A program made the translations under genes and the position numbers. DNA of 64,000 bases. Source: Sabellastarte sp. h YS-2021 (Eukaryota; Annelida; Polychaeta; Sabellida; Sabellidae). Positions 33,691 through 44,998 of the stretch are shown piece after piece. How positions within the stretch are numbered: position 1 is the first letter of the stretch; each line of letters starts with the position of its first letter. The DNA lies in contig OZ024931.1 of assembly GCA_964017235.1 (NCBI GenBank), forward strand, positions 124,197,530 through 124,261,529, given 5' to 3'. Under the pieces are notes generated by a model. That model worked only from the letters and a program-made list of their open reading frames with translations, did not search any database and was not told where the DNA came from.

Positions 33691-34689
33691 AATTTACGAG
33701 ATTATTATATATATTTTTATGAATTTGTGCCATTTCCACTGACAGCTATACTTCAATTAATAAATGAATCGGTTAATAAATTTTACACGATCGTAACTTT
33801 AACTTTATAAATTGATGATATAATGTTGCTAATAAATTATCTTGTTTTGAGATCTGTTTGCTCATGCCAAGAAAATGCTTAACATGACACAAAGTAAGGG
33901 TATGTTACAGAATGAAGTGCTCAATATAGAGATGGGGAAGACCTTAAAGCCAAGCAGCCATCCGTTGTTTCCCTGATCACTACATCACAAAAAGTTCTTT
34001 AAATTTTGTCACATTGCAAAACCTGGCCTGTTTGATGCTGTCATATAATTTCGTGTCCCATCTCATAAAGTTGTTTCCTGTCACTGTCCCTCTATTCGTC
34101 CATTTTATTATTTTTGCATCACGTGTGTTAAAAAGTCAAACCCTGTGTTCCCCTTCAAAATACTGAGACGGGTGCAAACGTACAATACGGCATCGTTCAA
34201 TAGATGGCTGTCATCTTTAGGAGACAAACAGATACTTGGAACTACTTGAAGAGAAGGGAAGTTAAATTACCAGATGGGCAAATAGACAGTAGGGAATGGC
34301 AGAATTATTAAGCGTCCTGCAAGGGACGCTTGTTTGTGTATGGGAGACCTTCAGGCTCCGGCGGCTCCACATTTTGTTTTCCTTATAACTCTGTAACCGT
34401 TAGGCGGATTCTTTTCAAATTTGGCAGGTTTATGCAGTAGCCTTGGGGAATTTTTTTGAATATGCTGCAGTGACATTTCAACCAATTAGAGAGGTCACAT
34501 GACCAAAAATGTCTTTTTTCGATGGGGAAGCTTGTCCGGATGATAACTTGAAAGGGATTTTATCAATTCACCTGAACCTTGGCAAATACATTCATTCTAT
34601 TAAAATCTGGAAATCATGAGATTTTGGCATTGATTGGTTAAGAAATGGCCGAGTAATTAATGATTAATTAATCATTATGAATTTTCCAA

Positions 34690-35395
34690 ATAAGGAAAAC
34701 ACAAAAATTCTTATATCTCGAAAACCGTGCTAGATAGAGCGATTTCGACAAATTTTTGACCCGCAGGGTATCTTTAAAGAGTACCTATCCCAAATTTGAA
34801 AAAAATTTTGTCTCGCCAAAAATGGCGGCCATTTTAAATTTTCCACAAAAATTCCAAAACATAAAAATGCTTATATCTTGAAAACCGTGCTAGATAGAGC
34901 GATTTCGACAAAATTTTTGACCCACAGGGTATCTCTGCAGACTAGCTACCCCAATCTTGAAAAAATTTTTGTCTCGCCAAAAATGACGGCCATTTTGAAT
35001 TTTCGAATTTTTCGCAAAAAATTGCAAAAACATAAAAATGCTTATATCTCGAAAACCGTGCTAGATAGAGCAATTTCAACAAAATTTTTGACCCACAGGG
35101 TATCTCTGCAGAGTAGCTATCCCAATTTGCAAAAAATTTTGTCTCGCCAAAAATGGCGGCCATTTTGAATTTTTTGCAAAAATTGCAAAACATAAAAATG
35201 CTTATATCTTGAAAACCGTGCTAGATAGAGCGTTTTCAACGAAATTTTTGACCCACAGGGTATCCCTACAGACTAGCCATGCCAATTTTCAAAAAAATTT
35301 TGACTCGCCAAAAATGGCGGCCATTTTGAATTTTCGAATTTTACGTAAAAATTGCAAAACACAAAAATGCTAATATCTCGAAAACTGTGCTAGAT
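34690..35395 (+). repeat. About 165-bp tandem array (array A1), resumed at 36400-36690
   Basis: Units repeat near 34699, 34859, 35029, 35188 and 35359, and again near 36476 and 36637. Each begins ACAAAAATGCTTATATCTCG, then AAAACCGTGCTAGATAGAGC, and continues with a TTTTTGACCCACAGGGTATC block and GTCTCGCCAAAAATGGCGGC. The array is split in two by array A2. Open frames across it are repeat-generated. Confidence 0.85.
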
Positions 35396-35396
35396 G

Positions 35397-36325
35397 GCGA
35401 ATTATCTCTTAAAAGTATTGCCAATTTTTCTCAAATAATTCATTCACCTACTTTTGGAAGAGCTTTCACATGGTGAAGTTTCAGACCCATAGCTAATTAC
35501 TCATCTACTCAAAATGAGTAAATGCAGATAGCCAATTTTTCTCAAATAACTCATTCACCTACTTGTGGGAGAGCTTTCACATGGTGAAGTTTCAGACCCA
35601 GAGATAATTACTCACCTACTCAAAATGAGTAAATGCTAATTATCTCTAAAAGTATTGCGGATACCCAAATTTTATCAAATAACTAATTCACCTACTTTTG
35701 GAAGAACTTTCACATGGTGAAGTTTCAGACCCATAGCTAATTACTCACCTACTCAAAATGAGTAAATGCAAATTATCTCTAAAAGTATTGCAGATAGCCA
35801 ATTTTTATCAAATAACTCATTCACCTACTTTTGGGAGAGCTTTCACTTGGTGAAGTTTCAGTTCCATAGCTAATTATTCACCTACTCAAAATGAGTAAAT
35901 GCTAATTATCTGTAAAAGTATTGCGGATACCCAATTTTTATCAAATAACTCATTCATCTACTTTTAGGAGAACTTTCACTTGGTAAAGTTTCAGAGCCAT
36001 AGCTAATTACTCACCTACTCAAAATGAGTAAATGCGAATTATCTCTAAAAGTATTGCAGATAGCCAATTTTTCTCAAATAACTCATTCACCTACTTTTGG
36101 GAGAGCTTTCACTTGGTGAAGTTTCAGACCCATAGCTAATTATTCACCTACTCAAAATGAGTAAATGCTAATTATCTCTAAAAGTATTGCAGATACCCAA
36201 TTTTTATCAAATACCTCATGCATCTACTTTTGGGAGTAAATACGAATTATCTCTTAAAAGTATTGCAGATAGCCAATTTTTCTCAAATAACTCATTCACC
36301 TACGTTTGGAAGAGCTTTCACACAC
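35397..36325 (+). repeat. About 135-bp tandem array (array A2) nested in A1
   Basis: Seven or more units carry TTATCTCTAAAAGTATTGC, AACTCATTCACCTACTTTTG, CACATGGTGAAGTTTCAGAC and ACTCAAAATGAGTAAATGC in order. The unit is homologous to the inverse of the element-B unit at 39290-40370. It sits between two blocks of the A1 array, so it was probably inserted there. Confidence 0.85.
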
Positions 36326-36790
36326 GAAAATGAAAAATTGTGAATATCTCGGAAAAGCTATTTCTTCTCCTTTAATGCTCGGCGGGAGATACACACCGCG
36401 GCAGTGGTCTTGTTTTCAAAAATTTTTGTCTCACCAAAACTGGTGGCGATTTTGAATTTTCGAAGTTTTTGCAAAACACAAAAATGCTTATATCTCGAAA
36501 ACCGTGCTAGATGGAGCGAATTCAAGAAAATTTTTTACGTGCTGGATATCTCTGCAGAGTAGCCATGCCAATTTTGAAAATATTTTTGTCTCGCCAAATA
36601 TAGCGGCCATTTTGAATTTTTTGCAAAAATTGCAAAACACAAAAATGCTTATATCTTGAATACCGTGCTAGATAGAGCAGACTGCGCTGACTTTGGTTGC
36701 CACAACAGTATAAGGCTAGAAATAGAGCATTTTCTTAATACTTTAGCACTCACCTTTATATCCTTTTCGGGACGCTTTGTTTTTGCTATG

Positions 36791-38070
36791 CAAAAACATT
36801 ATCTTTTTTTTTTGCGAGCGATCCTCTAGTTTTTTTAAAATTCTAGGTTGGAAGATAGGACGTGACTTTCTGTTCTGAAAGAATCCTTGTCTGTACTTTT
36901 TAACCTCTTCTTTAAATATCTCCTGATGTCCAGCGCTATTTTCCCAGGATTTGGGGTACAGACATCTGATGCTTCGTTTGTGGTTAACTTTAAACTATTT
37001 GAACTGTTTATAGTGCTTTTATTTGTAAATATTAAACTTTGTTGTGAACATTTTACTTTAGCTAGTAGACAATCTGTTTTCTCAGAAATTGAGTAACTTC
37101 AAGATTATATACCAATCAAGTGTCTGAATTTGAAACAGGGTCATTGTGATAATCATTCTGGACACTGATACAGGTAACAGGAAAACCTACAATTGCTCAA
37201 TAATGATGGCATAATTATTACATAGTCACATTGAAATATAGAGGAACATGTATTGTACATTTACCTAAATATTCAGTTTTATGAATGGATCAATACTCAC
37301 CCAAATATATCACCAGTATTGACTCAAGCTTTACACTAAATACAGTAGAACCTCTATTATCTGAATATTCGATTTTAAATATATGTTTCTATTTTGGCTT
37401 ATTCTTTTGCTTTATTATGAAATTCCTTCTGTTTTGTGGACATTTTGTTATCCAAACACAATCTTACTGTCCAAGTCCTACCCTCACATTCCATTATCAG
37501 AACAAGATCTCACTCTCCCTCAGCATGTTTGGATGCATGAAAACATTTGAAGCCTTAAATGGAGAAAATAACTTGGAATGTTCCATAGTCATAATTTATA
37601 TATATTTATTTGCATTTCAGATTTTATGTTTCTAACTAAACTGAGACTTTTTTGTGTACTTTTGGTATATGTGTGGATATTCAGGTCTTTTCACAATTAT
37701 AGTAATGTTTGATATATATTGTATTACTTGATATTGTTTTGTTATAATGACTGTTAATATGAAATAAATGTATTTTTGGATATTTCAGTTTACATGTGTT
37801 ATATTCATTGTCAGAAGCATGAGTATCCTTAAATTTAGCATTTGATGAATTGGTTCTCACATCTTAGTTGTTGAAGAGGAAGTAAAAAACCAATTTTGAT
37901 GTTTGACCTCACATCTAAAGTCATCAGTGTGAATCAAACTCATTACAAGATGGATGTAGCAACCAATAGACAAGTGCAGAGCCTGATCCAATAGCTTTTG
38001 AAGGTCTATCAAAGTCTTTAAAGACTCTTCTTTTTTTGGTCCATTTGATTTAATTGTAAAATGAACCACA
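36791..38070. other. AT-rich DNA, nothing recognised
   Basis: Open frames near 36887-37096 and 37285-37635 have no domain, biased composition or splice context that would support a gene. Confidence 0.45.
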
Positions 38071-38549
38071 CATGATTAAGTGGCCCGTCAGGGTCACTTC
38101 TTTGTTTTCACCTAAGTTCGACTGATCACCACCGCCGATCACTTCTTGGGCTTTCAAATTTTTCTTTCCTTCTTGTCTTTCTTTAAAACTATAGGGGTGG
38201 GAAAAATTTGTGGGATACTTTGCGGAGACCTTAAGCTTTACTTAAGGTAACCTTAAGCATTTTTCATAAACACTCTGTCATCGTGTTTCAGAAAAAAACA
38301 CACACACCAGTGCTATAAAATTTATCAGGTACATTCTACACCAAATTTCGAAGGTTGGAAAGGATTTTCTGATCAATCGGACCATAGATGCCTCAATGGG
38401 AGGCGTTTTATTTTCGTAAATTTTTAAAAAATGGGTACTTGGTCTGTATCTCAAAAACGATCAGGATTTCAGCATTTTGCTGGAATAACTTATTCAGCTT
38501 TTTTTTGATAATCTTTCACATGCCGAAGTTTTAGCCCTGTATCTGCAAT

Positions 38550-39130
38550 CTTAAGGTCACCTTAATGTCAAAAAAGTGGGTTTTAGCCCTCCAGTTCACT
38601 TAGTTTTTTTCACTTTCTTCAACCAAACTTGGCACATATATTAAAATTTGACAAAGGAATATCCTGACTTTATGGTGACCTTAAACTCAAACTGTTAATG
38701 GACCTATGGCCTGCTTAAAGCCATCAAATTGGAATAAAATCCTCTGTCTCCTTTCTTTTTCTATTTTTTATATCTAAATTATCACTGGTATTAAAATAGA
38801 TAAAAATAATACTATGGTCACCTTAATCTCTCAATATGAATGGAGTTGTAGCCACCTTAAAGTGAAAATAGGGGGTTTTCAGCCTCCAACTATCTTATTG
38901 TTCAACTGACCTCAGTTAAACTTTGTACACCTATAAAGGATGGCAAAAGGGACACTGTTACTTAATGGTCAACTTAATGCCCCAATATGAATGAAGTTAT
39001 GGTCACCTGACAGTAGCAGAAGGGGGTTTTCAGCCTTCAACTATCTTATTGATCAACTGACATTGGGTAAATTTCACACTTATAAAGGATGCCTAAAGGG
39101 ACATTCTTATTTTCTGTCCACCTTGAAGTC
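38550..39130 (+). repeat. About 150-bp tandem array B1
   Basis: Repeated blocks (ATGGTCACCTTAAT; CAATATGAATG.AGTT; GGGGGTTTTCAGCC; AACTATCTTATTG.TCAACTGAC; ACACTTATAAAGGATG) occur two to three times, with a further unit beyond the end palindrome at 41188-41260. Confidence 0.7.
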
Positions 39131-39289
39131 CATCTATGGCCATCTTACAGTAAACAAGCATTTTGACGCATGCATTTATCTCCCGCCGTATAAATCAGAT
39201 GTACTAAAGAGAGTGGAAAATAAATTTTCTTGTGAGATGGAGGCACATGTAGAAGTGACATCAAGCAAGAGGCACTTTAATGTTCGATT

Positions 39290-40370
39290 GCAATACTTTT
39301 TAAGATGAAAGGCATTTACTCATTTTAGTAGCTATTACTTTGCCATCCAAAGAGCTACAGTTCTGCAACTTCACTATGTGGTAGATTGCCCAAAAGTAGG
39401 TGAAAGACATACTTAGAAGAAATTGTCTATGTCCAATACTTTTAAAGATAAAAGAAATTTACTCATTTTAGTAGCTGTTACTCAGCTATACAAAGAGCTA
39501 CAGTTGTGCAATTTCACTATGTGGTAGATCATCCAAAAGTAAACAACTTATTTAGAAGAAATTGCCCATCTGTAATACTTTTAGAGATAAAAGACATTTA
39601 CTCATTTTAGAAGGTATACGACTCAGCTATGCAAAGAGCTATAGATGTGCAACTTCACTATGTGGTAGATCACCCAAAAGGTGAATGAGTTGAAGAATTG
39701 AGGTGAAGAATTTGCCTTTTTGTGACACTTTGAGAGATAAAAGACATTTGCTCATTTTAGTAGCTATTACTCAGCTATCCAAAGAGCTACAGTTCTGTAA
39801 CTTTACTATGTGGTAGATCACCCAAAAATAGGTGAATGACTTATTTAGAAGAAATTGCCTCTCTGTAATACTTTTAGAGATAAAAGACATTGGCTCATTT
39901 TAGCAGCTATTACTCAGCTATCCAAAGAGCTACAGTTCTGCAACTTTACTATGTGGTAGATCACCCAAAAGTAGGTGAATGACTTATTTAGAAGAAATTG
40001 CCTATCTGTAATACTTTTAGAGATAAAAGACATTTACTCATTTTAGTAGCTATTACTCAGCTATCCAAAGAGCTGCAGTTCTGCAAATTTACTATGTGGT
40101 AGATCACCCAAAAGTAGCTGAATGACTTATTTAGAAGAAATTGCCTATCTGTAATACTTTGAGAGATAAAAGACATTTGCTCATTTTAGTAGCTATCGGT
40201 GTGCTATGCAAAAAGCTATAGATCTGCAACTTCACTATGTGGTAGATCAGCCAAAAGTAGGTGAATGACTTATTTAGAAGAAATTGCCTACCTGTAATAC
40301 TATCAGAGATAAAAGACATTTACTCATTTTAGTAGCTATTACTCAGCTATCTACTCACTTAGCTATTGAC
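39290..40370 (+). repeat. About 140-bp tandem array B2
   Basis: Seven or more units contain TAATACTTTTAGAGATAAAA, GACATTTACTCATTTTAGTA, GCTATTACTCAGCTATCC, ACTATGTGGTAGATCACCC and AAAAGTAGGTGAATGACTTA. A diverged block (40473-41010) continues the same order and is closer to the element-C unit. Confidence 0.85.
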
Positions 40371-41516
40371 CTAGATCTGCAGAAGAAACAAAAATATAAA
40401 GGACATAAGAAAGTAAGCTTTTCAAAAACTAGATGAATAACAAATGAAAAGATTTGCCTAAGTTAAATACTTGTGAAGGTATTTGACATTTATTTCCGTC
40501 ATAATTTTGATAGAAATATGAAAATAGCTATTACTCACTTATGGCATGCAATAGAACCCCAAACTATATGCCATGTTATAGTTAAGGACAAAGTAGCCGA
40601 ACAACATATTTTAAGAAAATACTCTAACTGCCATAGTTTTGGAGTTATAATGGATTTACTCAACAGTCAGAATTTCAAAATAGCTAATACTCAGCTATCC
40701 AATGTGCAACAGATCTGAAACTTTACTATGCGATAGCTTCTGAAAAAGTAGATGAATAACATATTTGAAAATAATTCCCTAACTTTAATACTTTTGAAGA
40801 TATTTGACATTTACTTTTGTCATTATTTTGCTACAAATAAGAAAATAGCTATTACTCACTTATGGCATGCAATGGGACCCCAAACTATGTACCATCTTTT
40901 AGCTAACGAAAAAGTAGCTAACAACATAGTTGAAGAAAAACCTGTAACTGCAATAGTTTTTGAGTTATGAGTCCTTTGCTCAAAGTAGTTAAGATTGCTA
41001 TTACTCACTTATCTTCAGGCCTAAGTCTATAAAACCCCCAAAATTTTCAAGGACGTGAAAATTCATTGGGACAATTAATTTACAAAAAATCTGTAGCTGT
41101 AGTAGTTTTGGAGAATTCTGCGTGACACGCACGCACACAGAGGCATCATTTCATAATCTCCCTCCCGGGCTTAAGCCCGGCGGGAGATAAAAATGGGTTT
41201 TCAGCCCCCAACTAACTTACTGTTCAACTAACATCAGTTAAACTTGACACATTGATTAGGCTTACTCACAGGAAGGTATCTTTAGAATTAATTTACCATT
41301 CATACAATTATAAGCATCAGCAACATATTATTCTCTACATTGGCCACATTGTAACAAAATACCAAAACATAAATTTCACTTACAGAAGAATGCATACTTT
41401 ATCCTTAAGCCAAAAACAAGTCTTTACCAAAACTTCGCAAGCTTTAATGTATTGTTCATACAAAAGCACACAAAATTGGAAAATTTTATAGTAATTTAAA
41501 TTTTTATTAGAAATAC

Positions 41517-41630
41517 TTACCATTTCCTAACAGTAGCTATTTGTTGGAGCCATCCAACCAAATGGCCAATGCAGAGATGCGATTTTAAGGTTTTCTAACA
41601 ACCTTAACCAAGCCATTGGGTTACAGTAGT
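41517..41630. repeat. DIRS inverted terminal repeat, 3' copy
   Basis: 114 bp beginning TTACCATTTCCTAACAGTAG and ending GGGTTACAGTAGT. It is inverted relative to 46356-46469 with about three mismatches. Confidence 0.9.
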
Positions 41631-41733
41631 CTGTCCTCCCGCCAAATAGGTCACATGACCGCATTGTTTACTTCATTATTTTTGTTGCAAGTAAAAAGTA
41701 TGACTTGCGGGGAAGCGGGAGGGAAATTTGAGT

Positions 41734-41829
41734 GTTAGGAAATGGTAAGTATTTCTAATAAATATTCAAATTACTATAAAATTTTCCAATTTTATAGCGA
41801 AATACCCTTACCATTTCCTAACAGTAGCT
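41734..41829. repeat. DIRS internal complementary region (ICR)
   Basis: Its left part (to about 41791) is the inverse of the element's 3' end (41472-41531). Its right part (about 41791-41829) is the inverse of the 5' end (46450-46488). Read together, it equals the complement of the sequence made by joining the two element ends. In DIRS-1 such a region is known to template joining of the ends into a circle. Here it also fixes the element boundaries. Confidence 0.85.
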
Positions 41830-42362
41830 GAATTCAGCCTTGTAGGATGGAGGGAATTACTTTTTGCAACTTCCACCACCTGTCCTACTTCCACAACAAG
41901 AAAAAACACTGTGAGAAACTGTAACAGAGCAACCATGTGAGTTTTACATGCAACATGAACACATAAACTCCAACATTAAATGTTTAACAGTGCGTTTAAC
42001 ATGATTAAAACACATAAACGTTAACCTGTCAACACCTAACATATAACATACCTTAAAATAAAGGCAGAATGTGGTCGGTCTCACAATGTCTAAATCCATC
42101 CAATGTACAAGAAGTATCAACACAAAACAAAACTTCAACTTGAAAGCAACAACAGGTCAAACCCCACTTGGCACCAATATCAGCTGATGCATCATAAACT
42201 CCCAAGTGAGGCTCAAGCTAAACTATACTGTACACTTTACAGGTGCTACAGCCATCTATCCTGTGAATACATGAAAATAAAATGTATTCTCAATTTAAAC
42301 ATACAAATACAAAATCAATACCATATGAAATATAGAAATATAACATACAATTCAGTACCTAG

Positions 42363-43440
42363 TTATAAATCTATCACATGCTGAGCAGATACTATAGGGC
42401 CCAATTTCAAAATCTGACCTTTATGCCAACAGAGGTCCTTCAGATAGAAATTGGTGAATGTATTGTGAGACTTCCAAAAGCAAGCCTCAAGGATCTCATT
42501 CAAGGAAATCCCTACTCTAAATGCCAAAGATGCAGCCATTGAACGGACATCATGAGCTTTCACCTGATATAGCTGTTGAGACTCAGAGTCTGAACTCTCA
42601 TAAGCCAAAAGGATAGTCTGTTTCAACCAAGATGAGATAGTTGCCCTGGAAATATCTCTAGTAAAGCCCTCTTTAATAGCTACAAACAAAAGATTCTTAT
42701 TCTTCTTCAAATCTTTTGTCCTGTCCAGATAGTATTTCAAAGCTCTCACAGGACAAAGAGATCTATCTTGAGTCAAACTTCTGTCCAACTGAGGTTTCAA
42801 TGCTGGAATGACCACTGGCTTAATTGCAGCAGGCCCATCTGAAGCCAACTGGTTCTTTGCCAAAAAGGCAGTTGATGGGGCCAAAGTAACTTGTGACCAA
42901 TTCTCCTTATAACTGAGAGATGAATGAGTCCAAGCATGAACTTCACTTCTCCTTTTGCCCGATGCCAAAGTCAAAAGAAAAACTGTCTTAAAGGTTAGTA
43001 ACTTCAAAGAAGCTTTCCCCAAGGGTTCAAAAGGTTGTTTTGTCAGTGCATGGAGTACCAAAGCCAGATCCCAAGAAGGTATAGACCTATTCACCACTGG
43101 CTTGTCTCTATAAAAGCTTGCTAACAGTCTATTCAGCTCAAGACTTTTAGAGATCTGCTCCCCCTTCACACCCAAACCATCTGCAATAGCTGTTCTATAG
43201 CCAGCAATGGTAGATGGCTTGAGATTTCTTTCCTTAAACAAACAGTTAAGAAAATTTGCTACATCTGGAATAGTGAGATTGGAGACATCCACCTGATTCT
43301 CTTCACACCACTTCCCAAAAATGGACCACCTTGATTCACAGATTCTCCTTGAGGAGTGTCTCTGAGGCTCCTTAATTCGCTTCGCCACCTCCTCTGAGAA
43401 TCTTTCTGAATATTCATGACTGACTCCAGATGCCAAGCAT
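42363..43440 (-). CDS. Tyrosine recombinase of the DIRS-like element
   Basis: The integration enzyme of DIRS elements, encoded by the minus-strand frame that stops at 42363. The N-terminal SAM-like core-binding region begins near SRWSIFGKWCEENQ and VANFLNCLFKERNLKPSTIA. The catalytic domain carries Arg in SGKRRSEV (42951-42953), HDVR (His codon 42552-42554) and the nucleophile Tyr in NFYLKD (42444-42446), so the R-H-R-Y set is complete. The frame stays open upstream to about 45290, overlapping the RT/RNase H frame. The true start is unclear: the most upstream open codons lack an ATG until about 45254. The C-terminus ends normally at HVIDL with no break. Confidence 0.88.
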
Positions 43441-44998
43441 GAAGATTCAGGTAAGTCAAATTGTTGTGAAGTCTGCTGCTGAAAGGCTGAGTCAACAGAT
43501 CCACCCACAAGGGAAGTCTCAGAGGGAGCCTTGTGGACAGATCCACCAGATCCCAAAACCAAGACATCCCTGGCCACCCTGGTGCAATCATGATGATTCT
43601 GCACCTGTAGGTGGTCATCTTTTGAATCACCTGTGGAATGAGAGCCACTGGACAAAACACATAGGCGTCCAGACCCTCCCAAGAGATGTTCAATGCATCT
43701 GTTTTCCAAGCCCGACTGTCGGGGACAGGAGACACATACATTGGCAGCTTGTGATTCAACTTTGTTGCAAACAAATCTACCATTGGTTGATGCCAACAAT
43801 GGCAGATCTGATTGAATACTTGATGATTCAACGCCAATTCGGTCTGAATCACCTTGTCCTTTCTTGATAAGGAATCTGCTAACACATTGAGATTCCCTGG
43901 AATATGTTTTGCCCGAATCTGGATTCCCCTGGCATTCATCCAAGCCATGATTCTCCAGATTAGTGCACCTTAGCAGTGGGTACCTCCCTGCTTGTTGAGA
44001 TAGGCAACCACTGACGAATTGTCTGTGGAAATCAGCAGATTTTGATTTAGAAGATGATTTTCGAATGATTTTAAAGCTAGAAACACTGCTTTTAGCTCTA
44101 GAATGTTTATGTGAAGTCTTGACTCCACCTGATTCCACAGACCACTGGCTGTGTGATGCTTTAAATGAGCCCCCCAGCCTTTTAGGGAAGCATCTGTGAA
44201 TAGGAGATTGTGCTCCTTCTGATGAAGTGGGGAACCCCTCCTCAAGTTCGAAAGATTGGTCCACCACTGCAGATGCTGCTTGAGAACCTGGGACACAGGT
44301 ACTGGGATATCCAGTGACTGAGGATATCTCCAGTGTGTCTTGAGGTACCATTGTAGAGGTCTCATATGCAGACGACCCAATGGTATTGTCTTCTCCATTG
44401 AAGCCATGCTCCCAATCAGTGACATGAGCTCCCTTGGAGATGTTTGAGAAACCTTCAACATGGAAACTATCTTTTCGAGAAGACGATCGATTTTCTTTTG
44501 AGTTGGGAAGACTAGCCCTACCTTGAGGTCGAAAAAGTAGCCCAAAAACTCGATCTTTTGAGTTGGAATTAAATCTGATTTTTTGAAATTTATGATCCAA
44601 CCCAAACTTTGTACAAGATGAATCAACCTGTGAGTATTCTCTTGACATTGCTGTTTCGTCTTTGCTCTCATTAGCCAATCGTCTATATACTGGTGAATTC
44701 TGATGCCTTCTGCAAGAGCCATGAGTTTCACCTCCTTTGCTACCATAGTGAATTCGAGTGGAGCCGTAGTGATTCCGAAAGGCAAGGCAGTGAACTGGTG
44801 GGATCTGTTGCCTACATTGAAGCGAAGATACTTTTGAAAGCGTGGATGTATTGGTATATGAAAGTATGCATCTGTAAGGTCGAGTGAGGTTACCCACTCG
44901 CCTTGCTGAAGTGAATGTTGAATATTTTCGGCAGTTTCCATTTTGAAGGTGGGTACATGTAAATAACTGTTTACCACACTCAAATCTATTACTGGTCA
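43259..44998 (-). pseudogene. RT/RNase H frame of the DIRS-like element, two stops
   Basis: The minus-strand frame is continuous with gag above. Motifs: WVTSLDLTDAYFHIPIHP, FTALPFGITTAPLEFT, the catalytic box YIDDWL (44678-44689), LGYFFDL, then RNase H LLFTDASLKGWGAH and LLISTDNSSVVAYLNKQGG, then HIPGNLNVLADSLSR and the DIRS-typical LDAYVFCPVALIPQV. Two in-frame stops interrupt it. A TGA at 44996-44998 lies between PKPGKKW and PVIDLS, where the family normally has Arg. A TAA at 43970-43972 follows NKQGGTHC inside RNase H. The frame then runs to a stop at 43259, overlapping the start of the recombinase domain. Confidence 0.88.

Larger units (their letters stand above)
34310..36790. mobile_element. 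Composite tandem-array element A
   Basis: It opens with the hairpin AAGCGTCC...GGGACGCTT (34310-34331) and closes near a second GGGACGCTTTGTTTTTG (about 36769-36785). It holds two arrays (see the next entries) and a CGGCGGGAGATA motif at 36380-36391 that also occurs at the end of element B. No protein-coding capacity. The layout fits a non-autonomous, probably Helitron-like element. Exact ends and the superfamily are inference. Confidence 0.55.
38074..41260. mobile_element. Composite tandem-array element B
   Basis: It opens with the imperfect hairpin AAGTGGCCC...GGGTCACTT (38078-38099). It carries at least three arrays and ends near the perfect palindrome CCGGGCTTAAGCCCGG (41165-41180), followed by CGGGAGATAAAAATGGG. 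Directly beyond the palindrome (41188-41260) a GGTTTTCAGCC...CAACTAACTTACTGTTCAAC unit resumes that also occurs at about 38870-39080, so the right boundary is uncertain. No coding capacity. Confidence 0.55.

Noticed and set aside
34878..35193. Overlapping open frames on both strands with internally repeated protein sequence
   Set aside because: They are produced by the 165-bp tandem array; the repeat, not a gene, explains the open frames.
36887..37635. Hydrophobic open frames that could be small membrane proteins
   Set aside because: The hydrophobicity follows from T-rich DNA; no start context, splice signals or conserved motif support a gene.
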